DNA from: Bubalus kerabau
Lineage: Eukaryota; Chordata; Mammalia; Artiodactyla; Bovidae
DNA length: 64,000 nucleotides
NCBI RefSeq assembly: GCF_029407905.1
Contig: NC_073624.1
Span: 74,501-138,500, forward strand
Direction of reading: 5' to 3'
Shown: piece by piece, positions 21,201 through 33,200 of the stretch
Layout of the letters: every line of letters starts with the position of its first letter
Numbering within the stretch: position 1 is the stretch's first letter
The notes under the pieces: model-generated
Told to the model about the DNA's origin: nothing
What the model saw: only the letters and a program-made list of their open reading frames with translations
Databases searched by the model: none
Translations under genes and position numbers: made by a program

Positions 21201-24200
21201 GACAAGTAAGGTATTCTGATATTCCCATCTCTTTTAAGAATTTACCATGGTTTGTTTTGATCCACACGGTCAAAGGCTTTAGCGTAGACAATCAAGTAGA
21301 AGTAGATGGTATTCTGGATTCCCTTGCTTTCTCTATGATCCAATGGATGTTTGCAATTTGATCTCTGGTTCCTCTGCCTTTTCTAAATCCAGTTTGAACA
21401 TCTAGAAGTTCTTGGTCCACGTACTGTTGAAGCCTAGCTTGGATGATTTTGAGCATTACCTTGCTAGCATGTGAAATGCATGCAACTGTACCATAGTTTG
21501 AAGATTCTTTGGCATTGCCTTTCTTTGGGATTGGAATGAAAACTGACCTCTTCCAGTCTGATGGCCACTGCTGAGTTTTCCAAATTTGCTGGCATATTGA
21601 GTGCAGCACTTTCACAGTATCATCCTTTAGGATGTGAAATAGCTCAGCTGGAATTCCATCACCTCCACTAGCTTTGTTTATACTAATGCTTCCTAAGGCC
21701 TACTTGACTTCACACTCCAGGATATCTGGTTCTAGATGACAAGGCAAGAATACAAAGAACTGTATAAAAAAGGCCTTGGTGACCCAGATAACCACGATTA
21801 TGTGGTCTCTCACCTAGAGTCAGACATCCGGGAATGTGAGGGGAGTTACTGCACATTAACCCTGTGTGTGTCACCAGAAGGGGCTTAATGACAGAGACTC
21901 CAGATTACAGTGGATAAAGAGCAGGGCTTGAGGTCAGCTGCCACCATTTGCTGGCTGGAATGGCCCTCCTCAGAACCTCAGCTGTATTGTCTGGAAAGTG
22001 GAGGTTACATTCATGTATCCATCCAACAGAAAGGCGGTGAAGACCAAGTGACGTGACTCAGTCTGGTCCGGTGCAGAGCGTGCTTATTTTCCCATAAGGG
22101 CGCTACGAGTCCACCTGCTGCCCTGGCGGAGCACCTGGCCACCCTCACTATTCCACGAGCGAGGGCTGCAGTTCACTGAGGCTAAGTGGTTTGTCCAAGA
22201 CTACAAACTCAGATGCAACCTGCTGAGGGTTGATATCCAGGACCATCTGACCCAGGCCAATGTCAGGGAACAAAGTGAGTTGCTAAAGCTGATGAATGCC
22301 ATGGCACAAAGGAGTCTCCTGTTTTAGGCTCGCTAGCACCTGGTACCTCTGGGAATATCACCCGAGTCCCCTTTAGATACCACCCCCACCCCCACTTTAG
22401 CACCTGTCCAGTAGCTGGGCTGACCACAAGCCCTGACCCCTAAAACAGCATATTACACAGGCCTGGTCAACAGCAGCCCTGCGTCTCCCTGACTCAGGTG
22501 ACCATTTCAGGGGACACAGGGGACCCAGATGAAGCCAATCGGAGCCTTGGATTTTGCAGGAACTCCTGAGGGAAAGAGAATCACTCTGCCGTGGGCCTGC
22601 AGAGCAGATAGAATATAAAAGCTGGAACTGCTGGCCTTGCCCCGACCCCCACATCCAAGAAAGGAAACACACGCAGGTCCTGATGCAACCCAGAGCCACT
22701 GGACGAGAGAGCCTTGCCATGACAAATGGGAAAGGCTGAAGATGACCACAGGAGACACAGCAGGAGGCTCCTGAGAGACCCAAGGAGACGCGGCAGGAGG
22801 CTCAGGAGAGACCATGGGAGACATGGCAGGAGGCTCAGGAGAGACCCCGGGAGATGCCGCAGGAGGCTCAGCTGATAGACCACCTGCTTCAGCCCCACGG
22901 GAGCCCATGGAGCGAAGACGGGGCCTGGGCTGCCCTGAGCGCGGCTCTGGGTCTCGACAGCCAGCAAACCTCAACCAAGTGTCTGTCCTTCTGTGGCATC
23001 TGTCCTAAGCTGCCTGCCTAGGCCTCAGATCACAAAAGACAGCACTTGCATTTGGCAGATGTTTTATTAAGGCCTGCATTGTGCCGGGCGTGGTGCTACC
23101 CACTGTCACCGGCCCTAATTTTCATCAGGAGGGGCACAAAGGAGTGCAGGGGCTGGTGGAGGCAGGAGAAGCAGAGAGCAAAGATGGGGGCTGGTCCAGG
23201 CTGCATCAGGAAACCCCCGCCTTCAGGGCTCTGTTCCTGAGAGGCCTGGGCTGCTCACTCCAACTGGACTCCCCTGGCCACACCCCTAACACCCTCTCTA
23301 AGGGCACTTGAAACATTGTCCTGGTAGGAATAAGGCCTTCACATTCAACTGGGAGTTGGAAGAGGTGAAAAGTGGGGAGGGCACCAGAGCCAGCCCAGGA
23401 TGACGGGAGCTGGAGGGTAGCTCCCCAAACCACTTAGGAGAAGCATCACTAGTTTCCCAAGCCCCCACCTATCTTTTGAGTCCTTAGCTGGGAAAAAAGT
23501 AGATTGGACAAGCCCTTGTGAGTAAAACCTGGATCTCCTCACTGCTTTGTGAACTCTGCATTCCAAGGCTGGCAGGACTCACTAGGTTGGTCACATGGTG
23601 GAGAGGAGGAGTCAGGAGGTGGTGCCCCACGTGATACCACAAAGCTAGAAGTGGGGGAGAGCCGCCAGGGTGCAGAAGGCAAAAGCAGACAAGGACTGAC
23701 CAGGGGTGACCAGCTCTGACTCAGACCAGCTCTCCTACCAGCATCCATGGAGCCCACAGGCCCAAGGAGGTCCTCTCTGGGGCACACTCTTGGGAATGAG
23801 GTCCTCAAGGGAAGAGCCAAGGGGTGAGCCCAGAGGCTGTGGCAGCGGACTCTGAGCCAGAGCAGCCCCCCAGCCCCTTGCCCACGTCCAGAGCACCACA
23901 TGGCCTCTCTAAGTCCCCACCTTGTGCAGGCAATGGGCGGGGAGGCCAGAGGAATGGGGAAGGTACGGGGAAGAAGCAGATGGAGGTGCAGAGAGAGAGG
24001 ATGCTTTCCATCTAATGGCTCCTTAATGCACTCTGAAAATCACGCACAGGAATCAGTATTCGAGGGGCTCTAAGGCAGTGCTGAGTGACAGAAATGTTTC
24101 TGGGGCAGAAAACAGGAAATTGGTGGTGGGTCTTAGGAGGAAAAGGATCCAGTGTACTCTAAGTTTCAAAAGGAAGTGAGGAAAGATGGTACCAACCGCA

Positions 24201-27200
24201 TGGCACAGCCACATGGCCACAAAGAGGACGGTGGGGTGGGTAGCGGTTTGCACAGGGCACCAAGAAGTCCAGCAGCTGGGGGTGGGGGGCAGCGGCAACT
24301 TTAGAGTGGACCACAGAAGGACCCTTAATGGTAGAGGCACCTATGGTCAAGAGAGAGTCCTCGGGGATTCCCAGGGGCACAGAGCCTCAGGAGGGTGCGG
24401 AGGTGCTCACGCCCAGCCTTCATGGCCAGCACCAACAGGGATGCAGAGAAGAGCACCTGACATCTCAGGTCCCTGAAAGAGCCTTGGGTCTCAGACAGAC
24501 GAGGCCAGGTAAAGGACAGAGGGGTGGACAGGAGAGCGCAGGGCGGGGTAGCACGGACAGGTGACAGAGGGGACGGGATGGGCGGCTGGGGGACGGAGCC
24601 ACGGAAGGACAGGAGGAGCACGGGGCGGGGCGGACGGGACCCGACCCTCCCCACTGCCCTGCTCACCGAGCTGCCGCGATGGGAGACTTCTTGGCGGGGT
24701 CCAGCAGGCCGCCCAGGCCGCCGGCCGGCTCCTCCCCCAGGGAGCGGGTGTCTTTGTTCAGCTGCTGCAGGCGGGAGCTGAGCTCGGTGATCACAGTTGG
24801 CTTGTCGTCTTCAGGCCCAGGGAGCCCCCGGCTCTCGACGGGGTCCCCCCACAGCTTGGACCTTCTCTGGAAGAGGTAGCGAGGGCGAGCAGGCCCGGCA
24901 GCAGAGGCCAGCCCGGCGGTGGCGGCGTGGTGCTGCTGGGCCATGAGCTCACTGTCGGAGGACTGCTTCAGCAGCGGGTCCCTGAAGGTCACCGGCCCCT
25001 TCCCCAGCGGGGACTTGAGCTTGGGCTTGGGAGGCACTGGTGGCTTCTCGAGTAGAAAAGTATGTCCATCGGCGAAGGAGGTGTGGGTGTCCGTGAGCTC
25101 CCCGCTCTCCGAGCTCAGGGTGGACATGCTGGACACGGTGGAGATGGTGCTCGTGGTCTCCAGGTGGGGGTCGCTGGAGCTGCGCGTGTCGGCCTCCTCC
25201 ACCCCCGAATCCGCTGCGGACTCCGGGGCGGGCGGCGGCTCGCTGCTCGGCTTCCCTGAGGCCGGGCCTGGCACCGTGGTGGGCGAGGGGCCGGGGCCGG
25301 GGAGTGGCGTGGCCAGCAGAACCCCGTTGGCAAACTCTTCGGGAGGCGGCACGAGTCCAATGCGGGCCAGCTCCTCTCTGGTCTCCTCGTCGCTGGAGGA
25401 CAGCTGGGCTGGCGGCAGGTTCACAGCGAATACCAGCTCCGGCTCCTCCTCGGAGCTGCCCTGGCCGGGCCCGGGGTCGGTGGGGGCACTGCCGGGGGGC
25501 TGGGCCCGGGGGCTCGGCAGGGGCTCTGCGACCACAGCTGACTGAGTGGGGGCCGGGGCCAGCTCCGGAGTGCCAGGGCGCTGCTCTTCGGCCCCCAGCC
25601 CACTGGGCTCGTGCCCGTTGCTGGTGGCGTGCACAACGATGAGGCCAGCGGGCCGCTGCAGGGACGTGTCCAGGACGCTGAGGATCATGGACTTCTTGTC
25701 CTCCGGAGACTTGCGCTCCTCCCGGGGCACTTTCTCGGGCTCCCTCCGCGCAGGCACGGGAACCCAGGCTGGGCTCCTGGGGGAGAAGGCTGGCGAAGCC
25801 AGAGGCCCTCGCTCCGAGTCCCGGGCCTGCACATCCACAAACAAGGGCCCGGGCCGGTCGGTGTCGGGGCTGTGCACAGGTGTCGGGGACCGGGAGGGCG
25901 CCTGGGAGGCCAGAGCCCGCTCGCGAGCCGCCAGGGCCAGGGCCAAGGGCGAGCTGGGGTCCAGGGGTTTCCCGGTGAGCGGGTGGATGAAAGTGGAGCC
26001 GGAAGGCCCAAGGCTCGGGCCGCTGACCAATGGCTTCAGAGCAGAGACTGGGGAGGGCAGCAGCAGGTCGCGGCCGGTGGTGGTGGCGCCGGCTCCCAGA
26101 AGGCGCTCGTCGATGGAGCGCGAGGGCTGCAGGGAAGGCATGTCCGCGCTCGGAGAGGTGCCCTCGATGGCGCCCACAGACAGGAACACGGTGGAGCGCC
26201 GCCGCTCCTCCAGCCGCCGGTCCTTGCTTGGGGCCGGGCCGCCAAACGCCAGCCCGGGGCCGTCTCCGGGGCCGTAGTCGAGGCCGCTGGGCCGAGGACC
26301 GCGGTGCGTCGGGGAGGGCTCCCTAGCGAAGCTGCCGACGACCGGGCCGGGGCTGCCCACCGCCAGGGCCGCGCGCTCCTGCGCATCCTCCACCTGCAGC
26401 TGCTTCACCAGCGGGCTCTTGCGGCGCTGAGGTTTGGACGGCGCGAAGAGGCTGGCGCTGAACGCGCCCAGGTTGGCGTAGGGGCTGTCGGGGCCCGGCG
26501 GCCGAGGCCGCCGCTTGGGGCGTTCCGGCGGGGTGGCCGCTGGCGGGGGCCGAGAGGCGTCGGCCGCCTCGGGCGCCGAGTCCTGCAGGATGATCATGGA
26601 GCGCGCGCGCTTCTGCCGCTCCGGGTAAGGCAGCGGACCCAGGGCCGCGCCTGAATCATACAGGCCCGGGGCGCCCGCGCCCAGGCGCGCCTCCAGGCCG
26701 GGCTTGAAGCTGGAGCGCACGGTGTCGTAGGCGCGGCCCGGAGGCGGCGGTGGCGAGAAGGCGGGGGGCGGCCCAGAGTCGAAGTAGTAGGGGGCGGGAG
26801 GGGGCGGCGGCGCGGTCTGCGGAGGGGGCGGGATGCCACGGCCCTCGCGCACCGAGTCCTGCATCGATGTGCTCCTCGGGAAGCGCCCCTCCAGCAGGGA
26901 CGCCAGCTTCTCGTCCTCCCCTGCAGACAGAGGCCCTGGTGAGCCCAGCCGTGGCACCGAGGGCCAGGGCCTGCGAGGAGGCCCCTCCGGACCTGGACGC
27001 CTGCCCTCTCCCCACCCCCGGGGGCAGCCCAGGTCCCGGGCGCAAAGGCATCTTCAAAATCTGCTAGGGCTGCTGGCCTGCCCGCCGGAGGATGGAGTCA
27101 GGGTGGGTGTGGGCACTAGGGTTACAGAGCAGAGGGAGACACGGGGAGACACGGAGAGCCCAGGGCAGGGGGTCTGAGCAAGGTCCTCAGGCTGGACTGG

Positions 27201-30200
27201 TCCCGGAAGGCCAGGCTCTGCACCTCAAGCCGGGCGTCAGGTTGGTAGGGCTCCTGCGGACTGGGGAGAGGGATGGGTTCAAATACAGGGGAGAGGAGGG
27301 CCCAGCAGCAGAGGCTTTTGAGAGAAGACTCCAACTCTGACCCATGGAGAGGGCCCAAAGACAGCAGCCCCCACCCCACCCCCACCCCAGCAGTGGGGAC
27401 GGAACTGCAGAGAAGGGCGAGGGGTGGTCGGAACAGGCCTTCCCGCCCAAGATTGAGCAAGGCTTCCTCTTGAGCCTCCAGCAGTGGAATAAGCAGGTGT
27501 CACTGGGAGGCCCTGGTGGCAACCGGGGTTGGAGGAAGGGAGATAGTCAGATATAAGGGGGATCTCTCTCAAGCAGGAGTGATTCACTGTAGGCAAGGGG
27601 CAACAGGACTGTGGCCAGGAAGAGAGAGCTGAGGCCCGGGTGAGTGGTGCTCTGTGAAGAGACAGGTCCAGAGAGGCTCCATCCTAGCGACCCATGGGCA
27701 CTGGGCTGGGGGAGGCTGCCAGGAGGTCATGCCATAGCCCTTGTTGCTGTTCAGTCACTAAGGCATGTCCAACTCTTTGCGACCCCATGAACTGCCGTAG
27801 CCCTAGTGGCAGAAATTCGGGAAGGCTGGGCAGAGGAGGGATGGCAGGCTGAGCACGTGACCCACGTTTCAGCTTGACTCCTTACTGGCTGTGTAAGCCT
27901 ACGCCAGGCCCTGAGCCCCTCGACGCCCCAGTTCTCTCGTGGACAACACAGAGTTAAAATGAACCCTACCTCCTGCCTCACTCCGATGTCATTAGGGTCT
28001 GTGCAAGAGCAGGGCTGGAACACGCAGGGCCCCCACTGTCCTGCCACCTCGCTAGAACCTGGCGGGGCCTCCCGGGTGCCCGTGTGCAGTGCAGACAGCT
28101 GGGCCGCCCGCGCGCTCAGTTAGGCTGCAGGCGACGAACAGCCCAGGCCAAGGAGAGTGGACGAGCAGCTCCTCAGAGCTGACGCACAGGGCTCTGGGAA
28201 GACTGCTTGCGGATCTACACCTGGCCTGGCTCAGGGCTTGGCCGCGTTCCCATGCAGACCGCCTGTCCCCACCCACCGCCCCCTCTGCTGCCGTGGCACT
28301 CTACCAGTCCACCCACACAGCACTGCCCGCCTGTGTCTGCGTAACAGCACAGCAAGGGGCGTGTGGTGGGGCTGGGGGCCTTTGGTGTGCGATAAGGCTT
28401 GAATTCCAGTTCTGCCCATTACTGTCTGATGTTTCTCGCCTCCTGACACCTCAGCTTCCTCATCTCTGGAGACCTGCCCCCTCCCATGGGCGTGTGGCGT
28501 GGAGCTGTTTAAAGGCTTAGAGCGCAGGGCTGAGCACCCAGAAGCACCCCGGGAAGGCAGCTGCAGTCACCATCACCACTCTTAGGTCTGCCTTCCACCC
28601 CCACTGCTGGACACAGATTCCGGGCCAGGTGTGGCCTGGTCTCCTCCCCGCCACATTTCTTGCGCGGCATATAAACGCAGCTCAACACCCACCAGCTTGT
28701 GCACGGGCTGGAGCCACGCGGGACCAGCCAGTGCTCCTGGAGGATGCAGGAGGTTTGGCACACCGCGTTCTAAGGCGGGGTGAAGACACGCCACTTGCCT
28801 TGGGGTGAAAATGGGACTCTGTTCTGACACAGAGCAGGTGGGGCCCTCTGCCCAAATAATAACCCTGGGCATTTCCCCAGCACTTTCTGTGCACCAGCCT
28901 CAAGATGCAGGACAACAGCTACTATGAGCATGAGTACAGCCCTCTGGGTGAGCCTCAGAGTGGCCTCAGGAGGCAGATACTAGATGGTCCTCAGGTTTAC
29001 GGGTCAGGACCCTGAATTTCAAGGATTGAGATGTGTGGCCAGGGTCACACAGACAGGACAAGGGATGAGGAGCCCCAGAGTCTTGACACCTCCATCAACG
29101 TTCAAGTGAGTGACAGGTGGCAGGCTAGGGCATGGAGGATTAAAGACGAGCTCCCTGTGGACTGAGCCCAGGAGCGTCCAGGAAGGGAAACGCTGGTAAT
29201 CTCCACTGAGCGGTTCACAGCCTGAAGGACAGGCACTTAGATCTGGACCTGCGGGGCTCAGTACTGGGACTGGGTGGGGCTGAGGGACAGGTCATCCAGA
29301 GACAGTGAGGGTGGGTGGGTAACAGTGCATGCGGAGCCAAGTCAGAAGGAGACAGAGACAAACATCCCCAGATGAAGCGGCAGAGGATGGCCTAGGGCCC
29401 CGAGGCAACGCGGAGCCCACAGAGGAGTAACTCCAGGGATGCAAGGTGATCTCTGCACTGCAGAAAGCCCCCTTTGGCCAAGGAGGTGGACTAGAGAGTA
29501 AACAGAGGGTGAAGCCCGGGCGACGGTCACAGGGAGACCCAAGCTGGGGCTTCAGAGACTGAGGCACAAGACAGCGAGGCCTGGCCAGGCAGGGCTGCCA
29601 GGTGTGTAAGGGAGCACACCACTCCTATTTGGTGGGGCAGCCAGAGCATGAGGAGGAAACACAGATGCCCAGGGCTTAGGCCAGGGAGGTGAGGGGGACG
29701 TGCTTCTTGGCTCCAAAATAGCTGCCCTCTCCTGCACCTCGTCCCCAACCTCCCACCACAGAACTGGCCCCAGCAGCCTCTGAAGGGCCACTGCTGCCAG
29801 CAGCTCAGCCCTATCTCCCAGAGACCCCCCAGGCGCCCTGCGTGTCTCACCCAAACACACACTCCCCAGCCTTCCTTGACACCCAAGCATGACTGGTCCT
29901 CCCTAGTAAATATGCCTGCATACCCACCATGCAACTGCTGAGCTGAGCTGTCTGCAAACATGTCACCTCCCCCAACTGAGTCCCCAGACCCTGTCCAGCA
30001 TCAGTTTAGAGTGTGTATTAAGCAGCAGGGCCCTGGGGTGAATAAGGGATTGGGTTTGCCATCAGTTTGCAGCTGATTGGCCAGATGAGTGGACAGAAGA
30101 CAGGCAAGGCAGCTGTGTGACCTGGAGCAAGTCATTTTTCCTCTTTGCCTCAGTTTCCTCATCTGCAATCTAGAGGTACTGACAGTGTCGTCTCAGGAAG

Positions 30201-33200
30201 GCTCTGGAAGTATTAAATGAACCAGCACATGCAAACACATGCTCGAGTGAGCACTGGCATGTACTCTGCTGGGCATTGGGCACACAGGAATAAAGGGATG
30301 GGCAGGCAGAACGGTCAGCAGGTGAACAGATGGACAGAAAACTGGACATGTCTGTGGGTGGATGGATGGACAGGTGGGGAGGTAAGGGGGCCCCGATGCC
30401 TAGAGGGAGGCATGGTGGGGAGGGCTTCTTAGATGATCCAGCCCAGGGTCAGAGGAGGAGGTGGCCAAAGGTGAGGGGGAACAAGGCCCCACGGGGACAG
30501 GTGCCGAAGGCAAAGAGGCCAACACAGCCTTGAGAAAGACCCACGTCCCGCAGGCGAGAGATGGAGACTAAGAACCGAGGGGGAAACGGCAACTGTCCTT
30601 GAAGTCCTAGAGAGGAAGACTTCAAGGAGGGAGCAGGAAAGTCAAGTGTGTCCCCTGGGAGGGATCCCCTGGTGGGAACAATTTCAGTGTTAAGTATGGA
30701 CAAAGCTGGCCTGCCCCAGGCCAAGAGGCAGGTGGGGAGACAGCAAGTAGGGAGACTTCTGCAGAAAACTGCCTGTGAAGGAGAGGAGGGACGTAGAGAC
30801 GTAGCTGGAGTGCTGGAGAGGGGAAGAGGCGGGTTCAAGGGGAGAGTAGCTTTAGCATCAGAAGTGTGACATGAGCTCGGGCTGCAGGGGCACAGCCAGG
30901 CAGGGTACAGGAGAGCCAGGGACGGGGACGCCGGTGTCTGTGGGACAGCAGGACCGGGGTGCCCGCTGGTGGGGAGGGATGGGGAGAAGCCTCAGGGGTA
31001 TCTTTCAGCAAAGTATCTCTTGGTTAGGTGAAGGACTGACATCCCCTCACCCCCATCTATGTCCACAAACAAATGAGATTCCTGGGCCGCCGCCAGGCAG
31101 AGGCAGGACCCGGAGAGGAACTGTCAACCTCAGTTGAAGGGTGGTAAGAGACAGGGGCCTCCAGCCCGGCACCCACTCCAGACCCACCCAGTCCTCCAGC
31201 CCCATGCAGCCCCCAGCCCAGCCGTACCTACAGACTTGGTCCGTGGAATCCCCTTCCGCAGGGAGCCTGGCAGCTTCTCTGGGCCTGGGAGGCCCTGGCG
31301 CTCAAACAGTGACTGTGAGAGTTGGAGGGGGCAGGGGTATATGGAGGTTCTAGAGCACCGGGGTCCCTAGTTCCCCATCCAGCCCCACCCATCCTCCTCC
31401 TAAGCCTGAGATCAGACCCTCCATGTGCTAATTCCAGCAGCCCTGGTGCCCATGGTGCTGACACAGAAGCCAGATCCAGGTCCTGCCTCCGAGGAGCAGG
31501 GGCAGAGCTGTGGGACCCAGGCAGCCCTGGGCAGGGTTCTTACAGACAGGGGCCTCGGTGAGGCTGGGGGGCGGGTGGAAACAGCCCAGAAGCGGGCGGT
31601 GGGGGACAGAGGCACACCGTGCCGTGGCCTCAGCTGGGCTAGGGTCCTTGCTCCAGGCGCACAGAGCCTGCCTAAAGCAGGAGGCATCAAGCACCACAGC
31701 CAGAAGGCTGAGCACTCAGCAGGCTTTAACTGTGGCTGCTCGGGGGGCTCAGATGGCCCCCAGTGTCTTCGGAAGAGGCTGTGGGGTCCTTCACCCCCAC
31801 CCCTGAAGAGTGGAGTCCAAATGAGGGACCCTCACCCTCCACATGCACAAGCTGGGGGGAGGGGACGCAGCCCCCGTGCCCTGCCCACGCCCCTGCCCCC
31901 AGCTGCCAGGCGGGCTTACGCTGATCTCAGCAGGGGTGATCCTGCGGCTGGTGGGCCGCTGCTTGACGGTGGCCGCTCTTGAGTCCGCATCCGCGATGTC
32001 GGGCCTCAGTGCCGGCTCCGCGGCGGCCGCCAGGATCTCGTCCAGCTTCTCTGCACAGCCAGAGAGGTGCCGCCTCAGCCACGGGGCCCCTGAACCTGCG
32101 ACAGCCCTCTGCAGCCCCAGACACAGCCTCCCGCAAAGCTGGTCCTCCCGGGGCTGCTAACAGAGGCCGCCCAGCCCAGCCCGGCCCGGCCCTCACTCCC
32201 CAAGGCATGCGCTCCTGACCCAAGATAGGAGGCCTGGGACTTGTGTCCCATCCAAGCCCCGCACCCACCAGAACCAGCCCCCACTCCAGCCTGGCCTCTC
32301 CCCTCAGGGATGCTCCAGATAAATCCATGAACGCAGCTCCAGGAAAGTCTGGCTGGCCATGAAGGGGAGGACCACGGCAGGGGCAGGACTGTTCAGAGCC
32401 AGAGACTTCCTGAGTTTCCCAGTTTCCCGCTGCCCTTCCTTTATTCCCGTCTGTACCCCCACTGCACCGAGGCAAGCAGCAGCTCCAGAACAGACCCTGG
32501 TGCACAGCCAGGTCCATAAAGAATGTGCGTAAACCAAAACCAGGGAGGCGGGTAGCTAGTGGTTCACTGCCCCAGGCTAGAGACCTAAAGCATAGCTCTA
32601 TGCAGATGAGGAGGCCCCAGAATCTACAACTCGAAAGGCAGCTCCATCTAGGGTGGGAAGTGCTAAGATGAGGCTATTGGGAGAGGCAATGCTGAGGGGC
32701 TTCCAACAGCCCCTCAGAAAGCTGCCCCAGAAGCTAGGAGGGAGAAGGACCAGCCTGGGGCTGAGGCCTAAACCAGGTGCCCTCGGGAGGCACTCTTTTC
32801 AAATCTGTTATGAAAGAAAAGCTTTGCTTGCTCGTTTCTCTTAAAGCTATTTAATGTTTTGGAAAGCAGTAGCTTTAATGAACAACATGACTTGGAGATT
32901 CTGTTAAACAAGTGTGTCTGGATGACTGGGGAGGGTCCACTTAGGGCCAGCACGCGGGACACAGCAGAGGGGGAGGCAGCCCCACTGTCTGCCCGGCTGC
33001 CCCCTGGCCTGGCTGTCCGTAGCCCCACTGCGACCCACCTGTCACTCAGCCACCAAACCCCCGAGCCCCGCCCCCCACACAGGAGCACACATCTGTTACG
33101 ACTAGTCACCTGACGCCCCAAGTGCCCCAGCGGGAGTGCGGCGGTCAGCACGACACCTCCTCCCAGCACTGCTCAGCGACTGCCACAGGGGCGGAAACAA

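Larger units (their letters stand above)
15294..24666 (-). other. SHANK3: SHANK3 intron 21
   Basis: 9.4 kb. The left half is GC-rich unique DNA. A rearranged BovB occupies 20250-21840, MIR remnants lie at 21935-22060, 22165-22260 and 23050-23110, and a four-copy 33-bp tandem repeat is at 22745-22877. None of the many open frames on either strand has a recognisable domain. Confidence 0.75.
26921..31227 (-). other. SHANK3: SHANK3 intron 20
   Basis: 4.3 kb with a short minus-strand Bov-tA 3' piece (27739-27795) and MIR remnants near 28385-28470, 28870-29080 and 30105-30235. Otherwise unique, no coding exon seen. Confidence 0.7.

Noticed and set aside
22507..22974. Separate small protein gene in intron 21
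   Set aside because: The frame depends on a 33-bp minisatellite and has no conserved domain or splice context. Kept only as a low-interest finding.
25611..26654. 347-codon plus-strand open frame
   Set aside because: Antisense shadow of SHANK3 exon 21, whose minus-strand frame is clearly conserved protein.
26921..26957. Alternative start reading into exon 21
   Set aside because: The frame's first codon is GTG and it simply reads back through the acceptor; no promoter-like feature supports it.
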